The position numbers and the translations under genes are program-made. This document shows positions 56,137 to 64,000 of a stretch of DNA of 64,000 nucleotides, piece after piece. Source of the stretch: an uncultured Lachnospiraceae bacterium. Its GTDB lineage: Bacteria > Bacillota > Clostridia > Lachnospirales > Lachnospiraceae. The notes beneath the pieces are model-generated. The model was given only the letters and a program-made list of their open reading frames with translations, made no database searches and was not told the DNA's origin. How positions within the stretch are numbered: the first letter of the stretch is position 1; each line of letters opens with the position of its first letter. The stretch covers positions 45,141 to 109,140 of the forward strand of contig CACWKX010000014.1 of the NCBI GenBank assembly GCA_902761585.1, in the 5' to 3' direction.

Positions 56137-56165
56137 GGCGCCTTACGGGGAATCCCGAAGGCGCC
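56137..56165 (+). other. Leader hairpin before the lipid kinase
   Basis: GGCGCCTT pairs with AAGGCGCC, with CGGG/CCCG inside and a 1-base bulge. No T-run follows, so it is not a clear terminator; it may be part of a leader structure. Confidence 0.5.
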
Positions 56166-56244
56166 CTCTGTGTATGTGGCATGTTCAGACGGAGAGCAGA
56201 CAAAGTCAGTATCCGATTACAGAGCGGCAGGGAGGTTTTCTGCG

Positions 56245-57153
56245 ATGAAGAGAATGCTGTTTATCTACAATCCGAGATCCGGAAAGGGTGTCGTTCGGGA
56301 CCAGCTGTCCTATATTCTGGAGGAGTTTTCAAAGGATGACTATGAGATTGTCGTCCATCCGACCATTGAACCGAAGGACGCGACGCGTATAACGCAGGAG
56401 TTCGGGGATGCATTTGATCTGATTGTCTGCAGCGGTGGGGACGGAACACTGGATGAGGTGGTGACCGGCATGCAGACAGGACGCTTCACGCGTCCGCTTG
56501 GCTACATTCCAGCCGGCAGCACAAACGATTATGCACAGAGTCTGGGCATCCCGAAACAGATGAGAAAAGCTGCCCGCTCGATCATGAACGGAACGGTTTA
56601 TCAGTGTGATCTCGGCAGACTCGATGACAGTTATTTTGTCTATGTGGCGGCTTTTGGGGCATTTGTGGAAGTGTCCTACGATACCCCGCAGGACATGAAG
56701 AATCTGCTTGGCCATGCGGCATATGTGATCCGCGGCATGCAGAGCCTGAATAATCTGAAGGCGTATCACCTCCGGTACGAGAGCCGGGAAATGTCCGGGG
56801 AGGGGGACTTCCTTCTCGGGATGATCACGAACTCTGACTCCGTCGGCGGATTCAAGGGGATCACAGGGCGTGATGTGACACTCAATGACGGGGTCTTTGA
56901 GGTGGTCCTGTTCCACTTGCCGGCACTGGCGGTTGAGTACCCCGCCATGATCAACAGCGTCCTGAACAAGATACCGAACAAGAATATCACGTATTTCAAG
57001 ACATCGAGGCTGGAGATCTGGTTCGATGAGCCGGTTTCCTGGACGCGGGACGGGGAGTTCGGAGGGAAACGGAAACACGCAGTGATTGAGAACATTCCCA
57101 GGGCGATTCCAATCATTGTTCCCGGGAATGATGACCTGAAGACGGAGGAGTAA
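56245..57153 (+). CDS. Diacylglycerol/lipid kinase, YegS/DagK type
   Basis: Phosphorylates a lipid such as diacylglycerol. The nucleotide-binding motifs IYNPRSGKG, CSGGDGTLDEV and PAGSTNDYAQSLG are intact, and the C-terminal beta-sandwich contains the usual DGVFEVV segment. 302 residues, typical of DgkB/YegS. ATG 56245 is chosen for GGGAGG at 56230-56235. A strong terminator follows, isolating it from the sugar locus. Confidence 0.92.
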   Translation: MKRMLFIYNPRSGKGVVRDQLSYILEEFSKDDYEIVVHPTIEPKDATRITQEFGDAFDLIVCSGGDGTLDEVVTGMQTGRFTRPLGYIPAGSTNDYAQSLGIPKQMRKAARSIMNGTVYQCDLGRLDDSYFVYVAAFGAFVEVSYDTPQDMKNLLGHAAYVIRGMQSLNNLKAYHLRYESREMSGEGDFLLGMITNSDSVGGFKGITGRDVTLNDGVFEVVLFHLPALAVEYPAMINSVLNKIPNKNITYFKTSRLEIWFDEPVSWTRDGEFGGKRKHAVIENIPRAIPIIVPGNDDLKTEE

Positions 57154-57194
57154 CCTGCTATGGGATCGGTTTGAACCGGATAAAGGACTGTCAG

Positions 57195-57225
57195 GGCGGC
57201 ATGCGACTGCATGCCGCCTTTTTTT
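57195..57225 (+). terminator. Intrinsic terminator after the lipid kinase
   Basis: GGCGGCATGC (57195-57204) pairs with GCATGCCGCC (57209-57218), followed by seven Ts. Confidence 0.95.
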
Positions 57226-57232
57226 GAAGACA

Positions 57233-57252
57233 ACCGTTTCTGAAACAACGGT
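57233..57252. promoter_or_regulatory. Dyad upstream of the kinase promoter
   Basis: ACCGTT (57233-57238) and AACGGT (57247-57252) flank GTTTC-T-GAAAC (57236-57246), two overlapping inverted repeats 30 bases upstream of the promoter. A regulator site is plausible; no match to a specific consensus is claimed. Confidence 0.4.
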
Positions 57253-57280
57253 AACATTGCGAAAAACGTGATATCCATTA

Positions 57281-57309
57281 TTGAAAATACCCAAAGGATA
57301 GAGTATGAT
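57281..57309 (+). promoter_or_regulatory. Promoter of the sugar catabolic locus
   Basis: TTGAAA (57281-57286), 17-base spacer, TATGAT (57304-57309), about 90 bases before the kinase start. A palindrome TGTACGTACA (57363-57372) lies in the leader. Confidence 0.75.
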
Positions 57310-57400
57310 AAGAACAAATATGGAAACAGTACGGACAACATGAGGGCATAAAGACCCAAATATGTACGTACAAATAGAAGAAAAGCGGAAAGGAGATAAG

Positions 57401-58879
57401 ATGCTGTACATCGGAATCGACCTTGGTACGTCAGCCGTCAAGCTGCTGCTGATGAATTCCGGGGGAGAAATTGTCAGGATCGTATCGAAGGAATATGGTC
57501 TTTCATTTCCTCACCCGGGATGGTCGGAGCAGAATCCGGAGGACTGGTATACACAGTCCATGGAAGGCGTGAAGGAACTGCTCGAGGGGCAGGATAAGAG
57601 CCAGGTGGCGGGCATCAGCTTCGGCGGCCAGATGCACGGACTCGTGATGCTCGATGAGAAGGATCAGGTCATCCGCCCGGCCATCCTGTGGAACGACGGG
57701 CGCACGACAAAGGAGACGGACTATCTGAACGAGGTAATCGGCAGAAAGAAGCTCGAGCAGTATACCGCCAACATCGCATTCGCTGGCTTCACAGCACCGA
57801 AGATTCTCTGGGTGAAGGAGCATGAACCTGAGAATTTCGCGAGATGCAGGAAGATCATGCTGCCGAAGGATTACCTGGCTTACCGCCTGACGGGCGTGTT
57901 CTCGACAGACTATTCCGATGCATCCGGCATGCTGCTTCTGGATGTGGCGCATAAGCGCTGGTCGGCCGACATGTGCAGAATCTGCGGCATTTCAGAGGAG
58001 ATGCTGCCCCGGCTTTATGAAAGCTATGAGAAGACGGGCTGCGTGAAGAGAGAGATCGCACAGGAACTTGGCATTCCGGAAAGCACGGTCGTTGCAGCCG
58101 GAGCGGGGGACAATGCCGCATCCGCTGTCGGGACCGGGACCGTCGGTGAAGGAAAGTGCAACATTTCGCTTGGGACGAGCGGGACACTGTTTATCTCTGC
58201 AGATCATTTCGTCAGCATGAACGGACAGAATGCGGTCCATGATTTTGCTCATGCGGACGGAAGCTTCCATCTGATGGGCTGTATGCTCTCGGCTGCCTCC
58301 TGCAACAAGTGGTGGACGGAGCAGATTCTTCATACGAAGGATTATCCGGCAGAGCAGGCAGGGATCACAGAGGACCGCCTGGGGGAGAATCATGTCTTCT
58401 ATCTGCCGTACCTGATGGGCGAGCGGTCCCCGCTGAATGACCCGCTTGCGAGAAGTACATTCATCGGGATGACCATGGACACCACGCGCGCGGATATGAC
58501 ACAGGCGATGCTGGAGGGTGTTGCCTTCGGTCTGAGGGATTCCCTCGAGATTGCGAGAAGCCTGGGCATTCCGGTCACGAAGAGCACGATCGTCGGAGGC
58601 GGTTCGAAGAGCCCGCTCTGGAGAAAGATTGTCGCAAATGTCTGCAATCTGACGCTTGAGATTCCGGAGAGTGTCGAGGGACCGTCCATGGGCGGTGCGA
58701 TGCTGGCGGCAGTTGCCTGCGGGGAATACCCGGATGTCAGGACGGCATGTGAGAAGATTGTCCGGATCAGCAGAACGGAGGAGCCGGATTCGGAGCTTGT
58801 CAGAAAGTATGAGGAAAAGTACCAGCAGTTCAGACAGATCTATCCGGCACTGAAGGAGCTGTTTCCAAAGCTTCAGTGA
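57401..58879 (+). CDS. xylB: FGGY-family sugar kinase, xylulokinase-like
   Basis: Phosphorylates a ketopentose, most likely D-xylulose. ATP motif GIDLGTSAVK, xylulokinase-type GQMHGLVML, LWNDGRT, KDYLAYRLTG, and the C-terminal GGGSKSPLW with GGAMLAAV. 492 residues, normal. ATG 57401 is preferred because AAGGAGATAAG is directly upstream; the frame extends to an ATG at 57362. Substrate choice in FGGY kinases cannot be settled by motif alone. Confidence 0.88.
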   Translation: MLYIGIDLGTSAVKLLLMNSGGEIVRIVSKEYGLSFPHPGWSEQNPEDWYTQSMEGVKELLEGQDKSQVAGISFGGQMHGLVMLDEKDQVIRPAILWNDGRTTKETDYLNEVIGRKKLEQYTANIAFAGFTAPKILWVKEHEPENFARCRKIMLPKDYLAYRLTGVFSTDYSDASGMLLLDVAHKRWSADMCRICGISEEMLPRLYESYEKTGCVKREIAQELGIPESTVVAAGAGDNAASAVGTGTVGEGKCNISLGTSGTLFISADHFVSMNGQNAVHDFAHADGSFHLMGCMLSAASCNKWWTEQILHTKDYPAEQAGITEDRLGENHVFYLPYLMGERSPLNDPLARSTFIGMTMDTTRADMTQAMLEGVAFGLRDSLEIARSLGIPVTKSTIVGGGSKSPLWRKIVANVCNLTLEIPESVEGPSMGGAMLAAVACGEYPDVRTACEKIVRISRTEEPDSELVRKYEEKYQQFRQIYPALKELFPKLQ

Positions 58880-58922
58880 CGCAGAGGCGCGGAGAAAGAG
58901 ACCGTGCGGAAAGGAGCACAGC

Positions 58923-59543
58923 ATGAAAATTTATGAGGTCACGGATCCGGAGTTTGCCGCCTATGGCAGAATTCTGGAAGGCGTGGATCTGACCGGGATG
59001 GTGGAAGCCCTGAAGAAAACGCCGTGTCCGGAGGACGGCACCATCTATGTGCCGGGAGATCCGGAGCTGGAGAAGCTCCCGGAGGCAGCAGAGATCCAGT
59101 CAAAGCTGTACGGAGAGCTGCCGGTGCAGATCGGCTACTGCAACGGACATAATCATAAGCTCAATGCACTGGAGTATCACAGAAGCTCTGAGCTCAATCT
59201 TGGAGCTGATGAGTTTTATCTGATTCTTGGGAAACAGACGGATATCACACCGGACGGTATCTTTGATACATCTACCTGCAAGGTCTTCCGTGCACCGGCA
59301 GGTGTCCCGGTAGAGGTTTACGCAACGACGCTTCATTATGCACCATGCAATAAAAAGAAGGAAGGCTTCCGTGTGCTGGTCGTTCTTCCGAAGGGCACAA
59401 ACACGGAGCTCTCGGGCAGACACAGCGGCGGGGAAGACGGTCATCTGACGGCCGTCAACAAATGGCTGCTGGGTCATCCGGAGGGCGGACTGCCGGAAGG
59501 GAGTCCGATGGGACTCGTCGGAGAAAATCTGACGGTTGAATAA
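58923..59543 (+). CDS. DUF4867 family protein
   Basis: 206 residues, soluble. It resembles the DUF4867 family seen beside sugar isomerase and kinase genes in gut Firmicutes. The centre (GYCNGHNHKLNALEYH, EFYLILGKQTDI, LHYAPC) has histidines and acidic residues in a cupin-like arrangement that could bind a metal and a sugar, suggesting an isomerase or epimerase, but no activity is established. AAAGGAGCACAGC precedes the ATG. It sits between the kinase and the isomerase. Confidence 0.75.
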   Translation: MKIYEVTDPEFAAYGRILEGVDLTGMVEALKKTPCPEDGTIYVPGDPELEKLPEAAEIQSKLYGELPVQIGYCNGHNHKLNALEYHRSSELNLGADEFYLILGKQTDITPDGIFDTSTCKVFRAPAGVPVEVYATTLHYAPCNKKKEGFRVLVVLPKGTNTELSGRHSGGEDGHLTAVNKWLLGHPEGGLPEGSPMGLVGENLTVE

Positions 59544-59641
59544 TCAGGTGGAAGGCAGCGCTGCAGGCCGGCATTCGGTCCGTGAACAGCTGCAGGTATT
59601 TATATCCATGCACGTATCTTTTTATCAAGGAGGAACACAAT

Positions 59642-61138
59642 ATGTTATCAAACATTCCGAAGATCAAGGTTGGCATCGTCGCGGTTTCGCGCGACTGCTT
59701 CCCGGCGCCGCTTGCTGTCAACAGAAGAAAGGCGCTCGTCGAGGCATATGAGAAGAAGTATGATAAGGACGACATCTACGAGTGTCCGGTCACCATCGTT
59801 GAGAGCGAAATCGATATGGTGAATGCGCTGGAGGATATCAAAAAAGCAGGCTGCAATGCACTGTGTGTTTTCCTCGGCAACTTCGGACCGGAGATCTCCG
59901 AGACCCTTCTCGCAAAGCATTTTGACGGACCGAAGATGTTCTGCGCGGCGGCTGAGGAGAGCCAGAAGGATCTGATGGACGGACGCGGAGATGCATACTG
60001 CGGTATGCTGAACGCCAGCTACAATATTGCCCTTCGCAACATCAACGCGTATATTCCGGACTATCCGGTCGGAAATGCTGAGGAGTGCGCGGATATGATC
60101 CACGACTTCCTTCCGGTTGCACGGGTCGCGTACGGACTGAGCAACCTGAAGATCATTTCCTTCGGACCGAGACCGGCGAATTTCCTGGCATGCAATGCAC
60201 CGATCAAGCAGCTCTACAACCTGAATGTCGAGATTGAGGAAGAGTCCGAGCTGGATCTGTTTGAGGCCTATCAGAAGCACCAGGACGACAAGAGAATCCC
60301 GGAGATCATCGCGGATATGGCGAAGGAGATGGGGTATGCAGAGGGCAAGGAGCCAGCGATGCTGAAGAAGCTTGCGGCTTACGAGCTGACGCTGCTTGAC
60401 TGGGTCGAGGAGCACAAGGGATACAGAAAGTATGTCGCGCTGACCACTAAGTGCTGGCCGGCCTTCCAGGACATGTTCCAGTTCGTTCCATGCTATGTCA
60501 ACAGCCGTCTCATGAGAAGGGGAATTCCGGTCTCCTGCGAGGTTGATATCTACGGAACCCTCTCTGAGTACATCGGTCTGTGCATCAGCGGAGACGAGAC
60601 CACGCTGCTGGATATCAATAATTCTGTTCCGCATGATATGTATGACGAGTCCATCAAGGGCAAGTTCGATTATCAGTTCACCGACACCTTCATGGGCTTC
60701 CACTGCGGAAATACCTGCTCCAGCAAGCTGCTCAGCCCGCATCTGTCCTATCAGAGAATTATGGCAAGAACCCATCCGCAGGACTGGTGCGACGGAACGA
60801 TCGAGGGCGATATCAAGCCGGGCGAAATCACCTTCTACAGACTGCAGTCCACAGCAGACAACAAACTCCGCGCCTATGCGGCTGAGGGTGAAGTCCTTCC
60901 GGTTGCAACAAAGAGCTTTGGCAGCATCGGTGTCTTCGCCATCCATGAGATGGGACGTTTCTATCGTTACTGGCTGATCGGAAAGAACTTCCCGCACCAT
61001 GGTGCAGTGATGTTCGGACATTATGGAAAAGCACTCTATGAGGCACTGAAGTATATCGGTGTGGATCCGGCGGAGATTGGCTACAATCATCCGGCGTCCC
61101 TGCCGTATGCTGATGAGAATCCGTTCATACGCAGATGA
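59642..61138 (+). CDS. L-fucose/L-arabinose isomerase-like enzyme
   Basis: 498 residues, similar to the fucose/arabinose isomerase superfamily: opening KVGIVAVSRDCFPAPLAVNRR, then ENS-like ESEID, SFGPRPANFLAC, WPAFQDMFQFVPC and the later GFHCGNTCSS, where the metal ligands usually lie. The likely reaction is aldose-ketose isomerisation, producing the substrate of the adjacent kinase. The specific sugar is not decided by sequence. ATG 59642 has an ideal AAGGAGGAACACAAT. A terminator follows. Confidence 0.85.
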   Translation: MLSNIPKIKVGIVAVSRDCFPAPLAVNRRKALVEAYEKKYDKDDIYECPVTIVESEIDMVNALEDIKKAGCNALCVFLGNFGPEISETLLAKHFDGPKMFCAAAEESQKDLMDGRGDAYCGMLNASYNIALRNINAYIPDYPVGNAEECADMIHDFLPVARVAYGLSNLKIISFGPRPANFLACNAPIKQLYNLNVEIEEESELDLFEAYQKHQDDKRIPEIIADMAKEMGYAEGKEPAMLKKLAAYELTLLDWVEEHKGYRKYVALTTKCWPAFQDMFQFVPCYVNSRLMRRGIPVSCEVDIYGTLSEYIGLCISGDETTLLDINNSVPHDMYDESIKGKFDYQFTDTFMGFHCGNTCSSKLLSPHLSYQRIMARTHPQDWCDGTIEGDIKPGEITFYRLQSTADNKLRAYAAEGEVLPVATKSFGSIGVFAIHEMGRFYRYWLIGKNFPHHGAVMFGHYGKALYEALKYIGVDPAEIGYNHPASLPYADENPFIRR

Positions 61139-61178
61139 CAAGGTGCCGAACTTGTTTGGAAAAGTGAATATGTGATAG

Positions 61179-61219
61179 AATAGCGGATGTGCTTCGAAGG
61201 TGTGCATCCGCTATTTTTT
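61179..61219 (+). terminator. Terminator between isomerase and epimerase
   Basis: AATAGCGGATG (61179-61189) pairs with CATCCGCTATT (61205-61215), with six Ts from 61214. A TTGTTT-N18-TAGAAT promoter-like sequence (61152-61181) overlaps it, so the epimerase may be transcribed from there or by read-through. Confidence 0.75.
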
Positions 61220-61269
61220 ACCGCATACAGGCTGCGCAGGAAGAATGTATTTTCAGGGAGGAAAGAGAG

Positions 61270-62322
61270 ATGTCTGTAACACAGAGCAGGTTTGGAACGG
61301 ACAAGGAGGGCAAGGCACTTTCCCTTTATACGATCAGAAACGGGAATGGAACGCTTGTTCAGGTGACAGATCTGGGTGCGACGATTGTGTCCATTCAGTT
61401 TCAGGATAAGAATGAAAAGATGCAGGATCTGGTTCTGGGCTATGACAGCCCGGAGGGCTACTACAAGGGCGGTTGTTATTTCGGCGCTTGCATCGGCCGG
61501 TCCGGAAACCGGATCGACAAAGCCCGTTTCACGCTGAACGGGCAGACCTGTCAGCTGTCTGTGAATGACAATCAGAATAATCTGCACTCAGGACCGGATG
61601 GTTTTGACAAAAGAACCTTCACCTTAACAGGACAGACGGACAGCTCTGTTACACTCGCGGTCGAGGATGCAGATCTCAGACAGGGGTACCCGGGAAACTT
61701 CAAAGCTTCCGTAACCTATACACTGACAGAGGATAACAGACTTCTGCTTCACTATCAGGCAGAAAGCGACAGGGATACCGTCTGTAATCTGACCAATCAT
61801 ACCTACTTCAACCTAGGCGGACATGATTCCGGCAGCATTGAGGACACGGTTCTTCAGCTTGAAGCGAGAGCCTATACACCCGTAAGGGACCACGAGGCAA
61901 TCCCGACAGGGGAGATTGCACCCGTAGCCGGGACACCCTTTGACTTTACAGAGCCGAAGACAATTGGACGTGATATCGAGGCAGACAATGATCAGCTGAA
62001 GTATGTCGGAGGGTATGATCACAATTTTGTCCTGCAGCAGGAGCGTACAGCGCGTGTGAAGTTTGCGGAAGCCTACCAGCCGAAGACTGGCATCTGTATG
62101 GAAGCCTTCACAGATCTTCCAGGATTCCAGTTTTACGCTGGTAATTTCATTACGGAAGGGGAGAAGGGAAAGAACGGCGCCGTCTATGGAAAACGATGTG
62201 GATTCTGTCTGGAAACCCAGTATTTCCCGAATTCGATCAACCAGGACGGGTTCCTGAAGCCGATCCTCCGGGGCGGAGAGACATTCGAGTCCACGACCTG
62301 CTATAAGTTTTCTGTTCGTTAA
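61270..62322 (+). CDS. Aldose 1-epimerase (galactose mutarotase family)
   Basis: Interconverts sugar anomers before isomerisation. Motifs: GATIVSIQ, GACIGRSGNRI, NNLHSG, the catalytic-histidine region NLTNHTYFNLGGH and the C-terminal glutamate region GFCLETQYFPNSINQ. 350 residues, normal. ATG 61270 is preferred for GGGAGG at 61256-61261; the frame is open to 61189. It lies between the isomerase and the binding-protein gene. Confidence 0.92.
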   Translation: MSVTQSRFGTDKEGKALSLYTIRNGNGTLVQVTDLGATIVSIQFQDKNEKMQDLVLGYDSPEGYYKGGCYFGACIGRSGNRIDKARFTLNGQTCQLSVNDNQNNLHSGPDGFDKRTFTLTGQTDSSVTLAVEDADLRQGYPGNFKASVTYTLTEDNRLLLHYQAESDRDTVCNLTNHTYFNLGGHDSGSIEDTVLQLEARAYTPVRDHEAIPTGEIAPVAGTPFDFTEPKTIGRDIEADNDQLKYVGGYDHNFVLQQERTARVKFAEAYQPKTGICMEAFTDLPGFQFYAGNFITEGEKGKNGAVYGKRCGFCLETQYFPNSINQDGFLKPILRGGETFESTTCYKFSVR

Positions 62323-62374
62323 GCCAGCAGGTCTGTATAACAACCGATTAACATTAGCATAAAATTGCTGCTTC

Positions 62375-62416
62375 AATTCCCCACTGGCAAAATTATCCAG
62401 CCAGAGGGGAATTTTT
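62375..62416 (+). terminator. Intrinsic terminator after the epimerase
   Basis: AATTCCCC-A-CTGGC (62375-62388) pairs with GCCAG-A-GGGGAATT (62400-62413), followed by a short T-run. Confidence 0.85.
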
Positions 62417-62462
62417 GTCACTATATAGGCAAAAATAGACTAAATGTTAACAATTTATTCTA

Positions 62463-62491
62463 TTTCTCCGTGAATATGACCATGATATAGT
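62463..62491 (+). promoter_or_regulatory. Extended -10 promoter of the binding-protein gene
   Basis: TGATATAGT (TG at 62483, hexamer TATAGT 62486-62491) is an extended -10; the -35 position (TTTCTC) is poor. It lies 70 bases before the start. Confidence 0.5.
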
Positions 62492-62560
62492 AAGGACAGT
62501 TACAGCCACGGTGCAATGTGGCAACAAATAAACCATTCATCTATCACGGAGGAAAATAAG

Positions 62561-63712
62561 ATGAAGAAGCAGTTAGCAGTCGCACTGTCAATCGCTACAG
62601 TCGTCGGAATGTTTGGATCGGTTTCTGCATTTGCAGGTGAGACCGAGGCAGCTACCGAGGGAGCATCCGGAGCGGGCAAGAAGATCGGGATCTCGATGCC
62701 GACGCAGTCCCTTGAGAGATGGAACCGTGACGGATCCTACCTGGACGAGCAGTTCAAGAAAGCTGGATACGCGACAGAGGTTACCTACTCGGATAACGAT
62801 TCCGGCCGTCAGGTTTCCGATATTCAGAACATGATCGCCGACAAGGTTGATCTCCTTGTCATCGCAGCCATCGATGGAGAGGCACTCAATACCGTTGTAG
62901 ATGAGGCAGCAGACGCAAACATCCCGGTCATCGCTTATGACCGCCTGATCAAGAACGACAACGATACCTACTATGTATCCTTCGATAACTACACCGTTGG
63001 TACACTTCAGGGTAAGTTCATCGTCGATACGCTGGATCTCGATAACGCAGGCGACAAGACCTACAACATGGAGATCACCGCTGGCGATCCGGCAGACAAC
63101 AATGCAACCTTCTTCTATCAGGGCGCTATGGATGTCCTTCAGCCGTATCTGGACAAGGGAACACTGAAGGTTCCGTCCGGACAGACCGATTTCGATTCTG
63201 TCGCAACGGCTCAGTGGGATACACAGAAGGCCCTTTCCAGAATGCAGAACATCCTGGGCTCCTACTATGCGGATGGAACACAGCTGGATGTGGCGCTCTG
63301 CTCGAACGACTCCACCGCTCTTGGCGTAACGCAGGCCATCCAGTCTGACTATGCTGGAAAGAACTCTGTCCTGATCACTGGCCAGGATGGTGATGAAGCA
63401 AACCTGAAGAATCTGATGGATGGACTTCAGACCATGACCGTCTACAAGGCAGTGGCAAACGAAGCAGTCGTTACACTTGATCTGGCTCAGGCAATCCTGA
63501 ACGGCGAGACAGTTGACCAGTCCTGGATCGATGGCAGAAAGTTCGGATTTGACTGCAGCTTTGATGACAAGTCCTACACCGCAGTTGAGAAGGTGATCCC
63601 GTCTCTGCTCCTTGTCCCGGATGTTGTCACGAAGGACAATGCGGTTGAGAAGCTTGTCGACACTGGTTACTATACACAGGATTCTGACGGATATCTTCAT
63701 CCGGCACAGTAA
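62561..63712 (+). CDS. ChvE-like sugar ABC transporter substrate-binding protein
   Basis: Extracytoplasmic sugar receptor of the ChvE/xylose-binding type: GISMPTQSLERWNRD, VTYSDNDSGRQV, MIADKVDLLVIAAIDG, PVIAYDRLI, NDSTALGV, TGQDGDEANL. 383 residues. The signal sequence MKKQLAVALSIATVVG ends in SAFAG and has no lipobox cysteine, unusual in a monoderm. ATG 62561 follows GGAGG at 62548-62552. The ATPase and permease would be expected past the right edge. Confidence 0.92.
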   Translation: MKKQLAVALSIATVVGMFGSVSAFAGETEAATEGASGAGKKIGISMPTQSLERWNRDGSYLDEQFKKAGYATEVTYSDNDSGRQVSDIQNMIADKVDLLVIAAIDGEALNTVVDEAADANIPVIAYDRLIKNDNDTYYVSFDNYTVGTLQGKFIVDTLDLDNAGDKTYNMEITAGDPADNNATFFYQGAMDVLQPYLDKGTLKVPSGQTDFDSVATAQWDTQKALSRMQNILGSYYADGTQLDVALCSNDSTALGVTQAIQSDYAGKNSVLITGQDGDEANLKNLMDGLQTMTVYKAVANEAVVTLDLAQAILNGETVDQSWIDGRKFGFDCSFDDKSYTAVEKVIPSLLLVPDVVTKDNAVEKLVDTGYYTQDSDGYLHPAQ

Positions 63713-64000
63713 TGAGAAACCTGCTGCAGGTACTGCGGCTGAGACTGAGCGCGGCAGGCAGCGCATAATGCCTGCAAACAGCACAACAGACTGAAACAGG
63801 ATGGGCGGGATGATTCATCCCGCCCATTTCAGGTAAACCACCTGTGCCATGAACTATGGCATCCTATATGAAACCTGTCTGGAAGGGCGCAGGCAGTATG
63901 CGCCGGCCGGACAACCACCTGCCTGAAGCAGAATTTCCCTGCGCATCGCGCAGCGGGCTGACCTGAGGCAGACTGCTGGGAAGGAGGATCCTCAGATTGG
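63713..64000 (+). other. Intergenic region after the binding protein, with a possible gene start at the edge
   Basis: No gene is visible here. A hairpin terminator-like structure lies at 63801-63827, a small dyad GCCAT/ATGGC at 63846-63860 and CTGCGC/GCGCAG near 63938-63952. AAGGAGG at 63981-63987 is followed by TTG at 63997, so the next transporter gene may begin there. Confidence 0.5.
63801..63829 (+). terminator. Hairpin after the binding-protein gene (partial terminator)
   Basis: ATGGGCGGGATGA (63801-63813) pairs with TCATCCCGCCCAT (63815-63827), followed by only TTTC. It could allow read-through into downstream transporter genes, as is common after abundant binding-protein messages. Confidence 0.6.

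Noticed and set aside
59648..61207. 519-residue open frame on the minus strand opposite the isomerase
   Set aside because: It mirrors the codon bias of the plus-strand gene, has no ribosome-binding site or recognisable domain, and the plus-strand protein is clearly conserved.
62588..63784. 398-residue minus-strand frame opposite the binding protein
   Set aside because: A mirror of the strongly biased codons of the binding-protein gene.
1..64000. Prophage, integrase, transposase or conjugative genes
   Set aside because: None was found; despite locus-type genes at 6-28 kb there is no recombinase, attachment repeat or tRNA target.

Overview
The window reads as a chromosomal segment of a Gram-positive (monoderm), low-oxygen Firmicute, most likely a Lachnospiraceae-type Clostridium relative. 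The grounds are the CdaA-CdaR pair, an LCP-family protein, GW-like wall-binding repeats on an L,D-transpeptidase, strong AGGAGG ribosome-binding sites with frequent GTG/TTG starts, a mraZ-rsmH-ftsL-pbp-mraY-murD-ftsQ-ftsZ cluster, and moderately high G+C by eye. No rRNA, tRNA, CRISPR array, phage or insertion sequence was seen. Family assignments come from recognising motifs by eye; none was checked against a database.

Layout. 1-6.1 kb: the end of a RecD2-type helicase, a ComF-like protein, the c-di-AMP cyclase cdaA with its regulator cdaR, an HPr, and a secreted L,D-transpeptidase. 6.3-28.2 kb: a large surface-polysaccharide locus. It holds two phosphoglycosyl transferases (one fused to a GT2 domain that is now broken), a Wzm/Wzt-type ABC exporter with a carbohydrate-binding C-terminus, a methyltransferase/kinase-like protein resembling WbdD chain terminators, six further glycosyltransferases, two small DMT/SMR proteins that could form an ArnE/ArnF-like flippase, a DegT-family sugar aminotransferase and an LCP ligase. 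28.3-38.4 kb: housekeeping and stress genes: an HtrA-like protein whose catalytic triad is entirely substituted, ClpX, RpoD, FolC, a 52-residue coupled ORF, a zinc-ribbon/TPR membrane protein, and a (p)ppGpp-synthetase-domain protein with a long C-terminal part I could not assign.

38.4-41.8 kb (minus strand): a GH32 fructosidase followed by PTS Enzyme I, probably one sugar operon with a good promoter. 42.1-51.7 kb: the division and cell-wall cluster, with three MraZ-box-like repeats ahead of mraZ; ftsW, murG, murC and ftsA are not in it. 51.8-57.2 kb: aroE, aroD, a small membrane protein, a radical SAM/SPASM protein and a lipid kinase. 57.3-64.0 kb: a sugar (probably pentose) catabolic locus with an FGGY kinase, a DUF4867 protein, a fucose/arabinose-isomerase-like enzyme, an aldose epimerase and a ChvE-like binding protein; the transporter presumably continues past the window.

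The observations most worth following are the WbdD-like terminator next to a Wzt with a C-terminal domain in a monoderm, the pseudo-protease HtrA, the RelA/SpoT-domain protein with its unassigned C-terminus, and a similar C-terminal motif shared by the division PBP and FtsQ.
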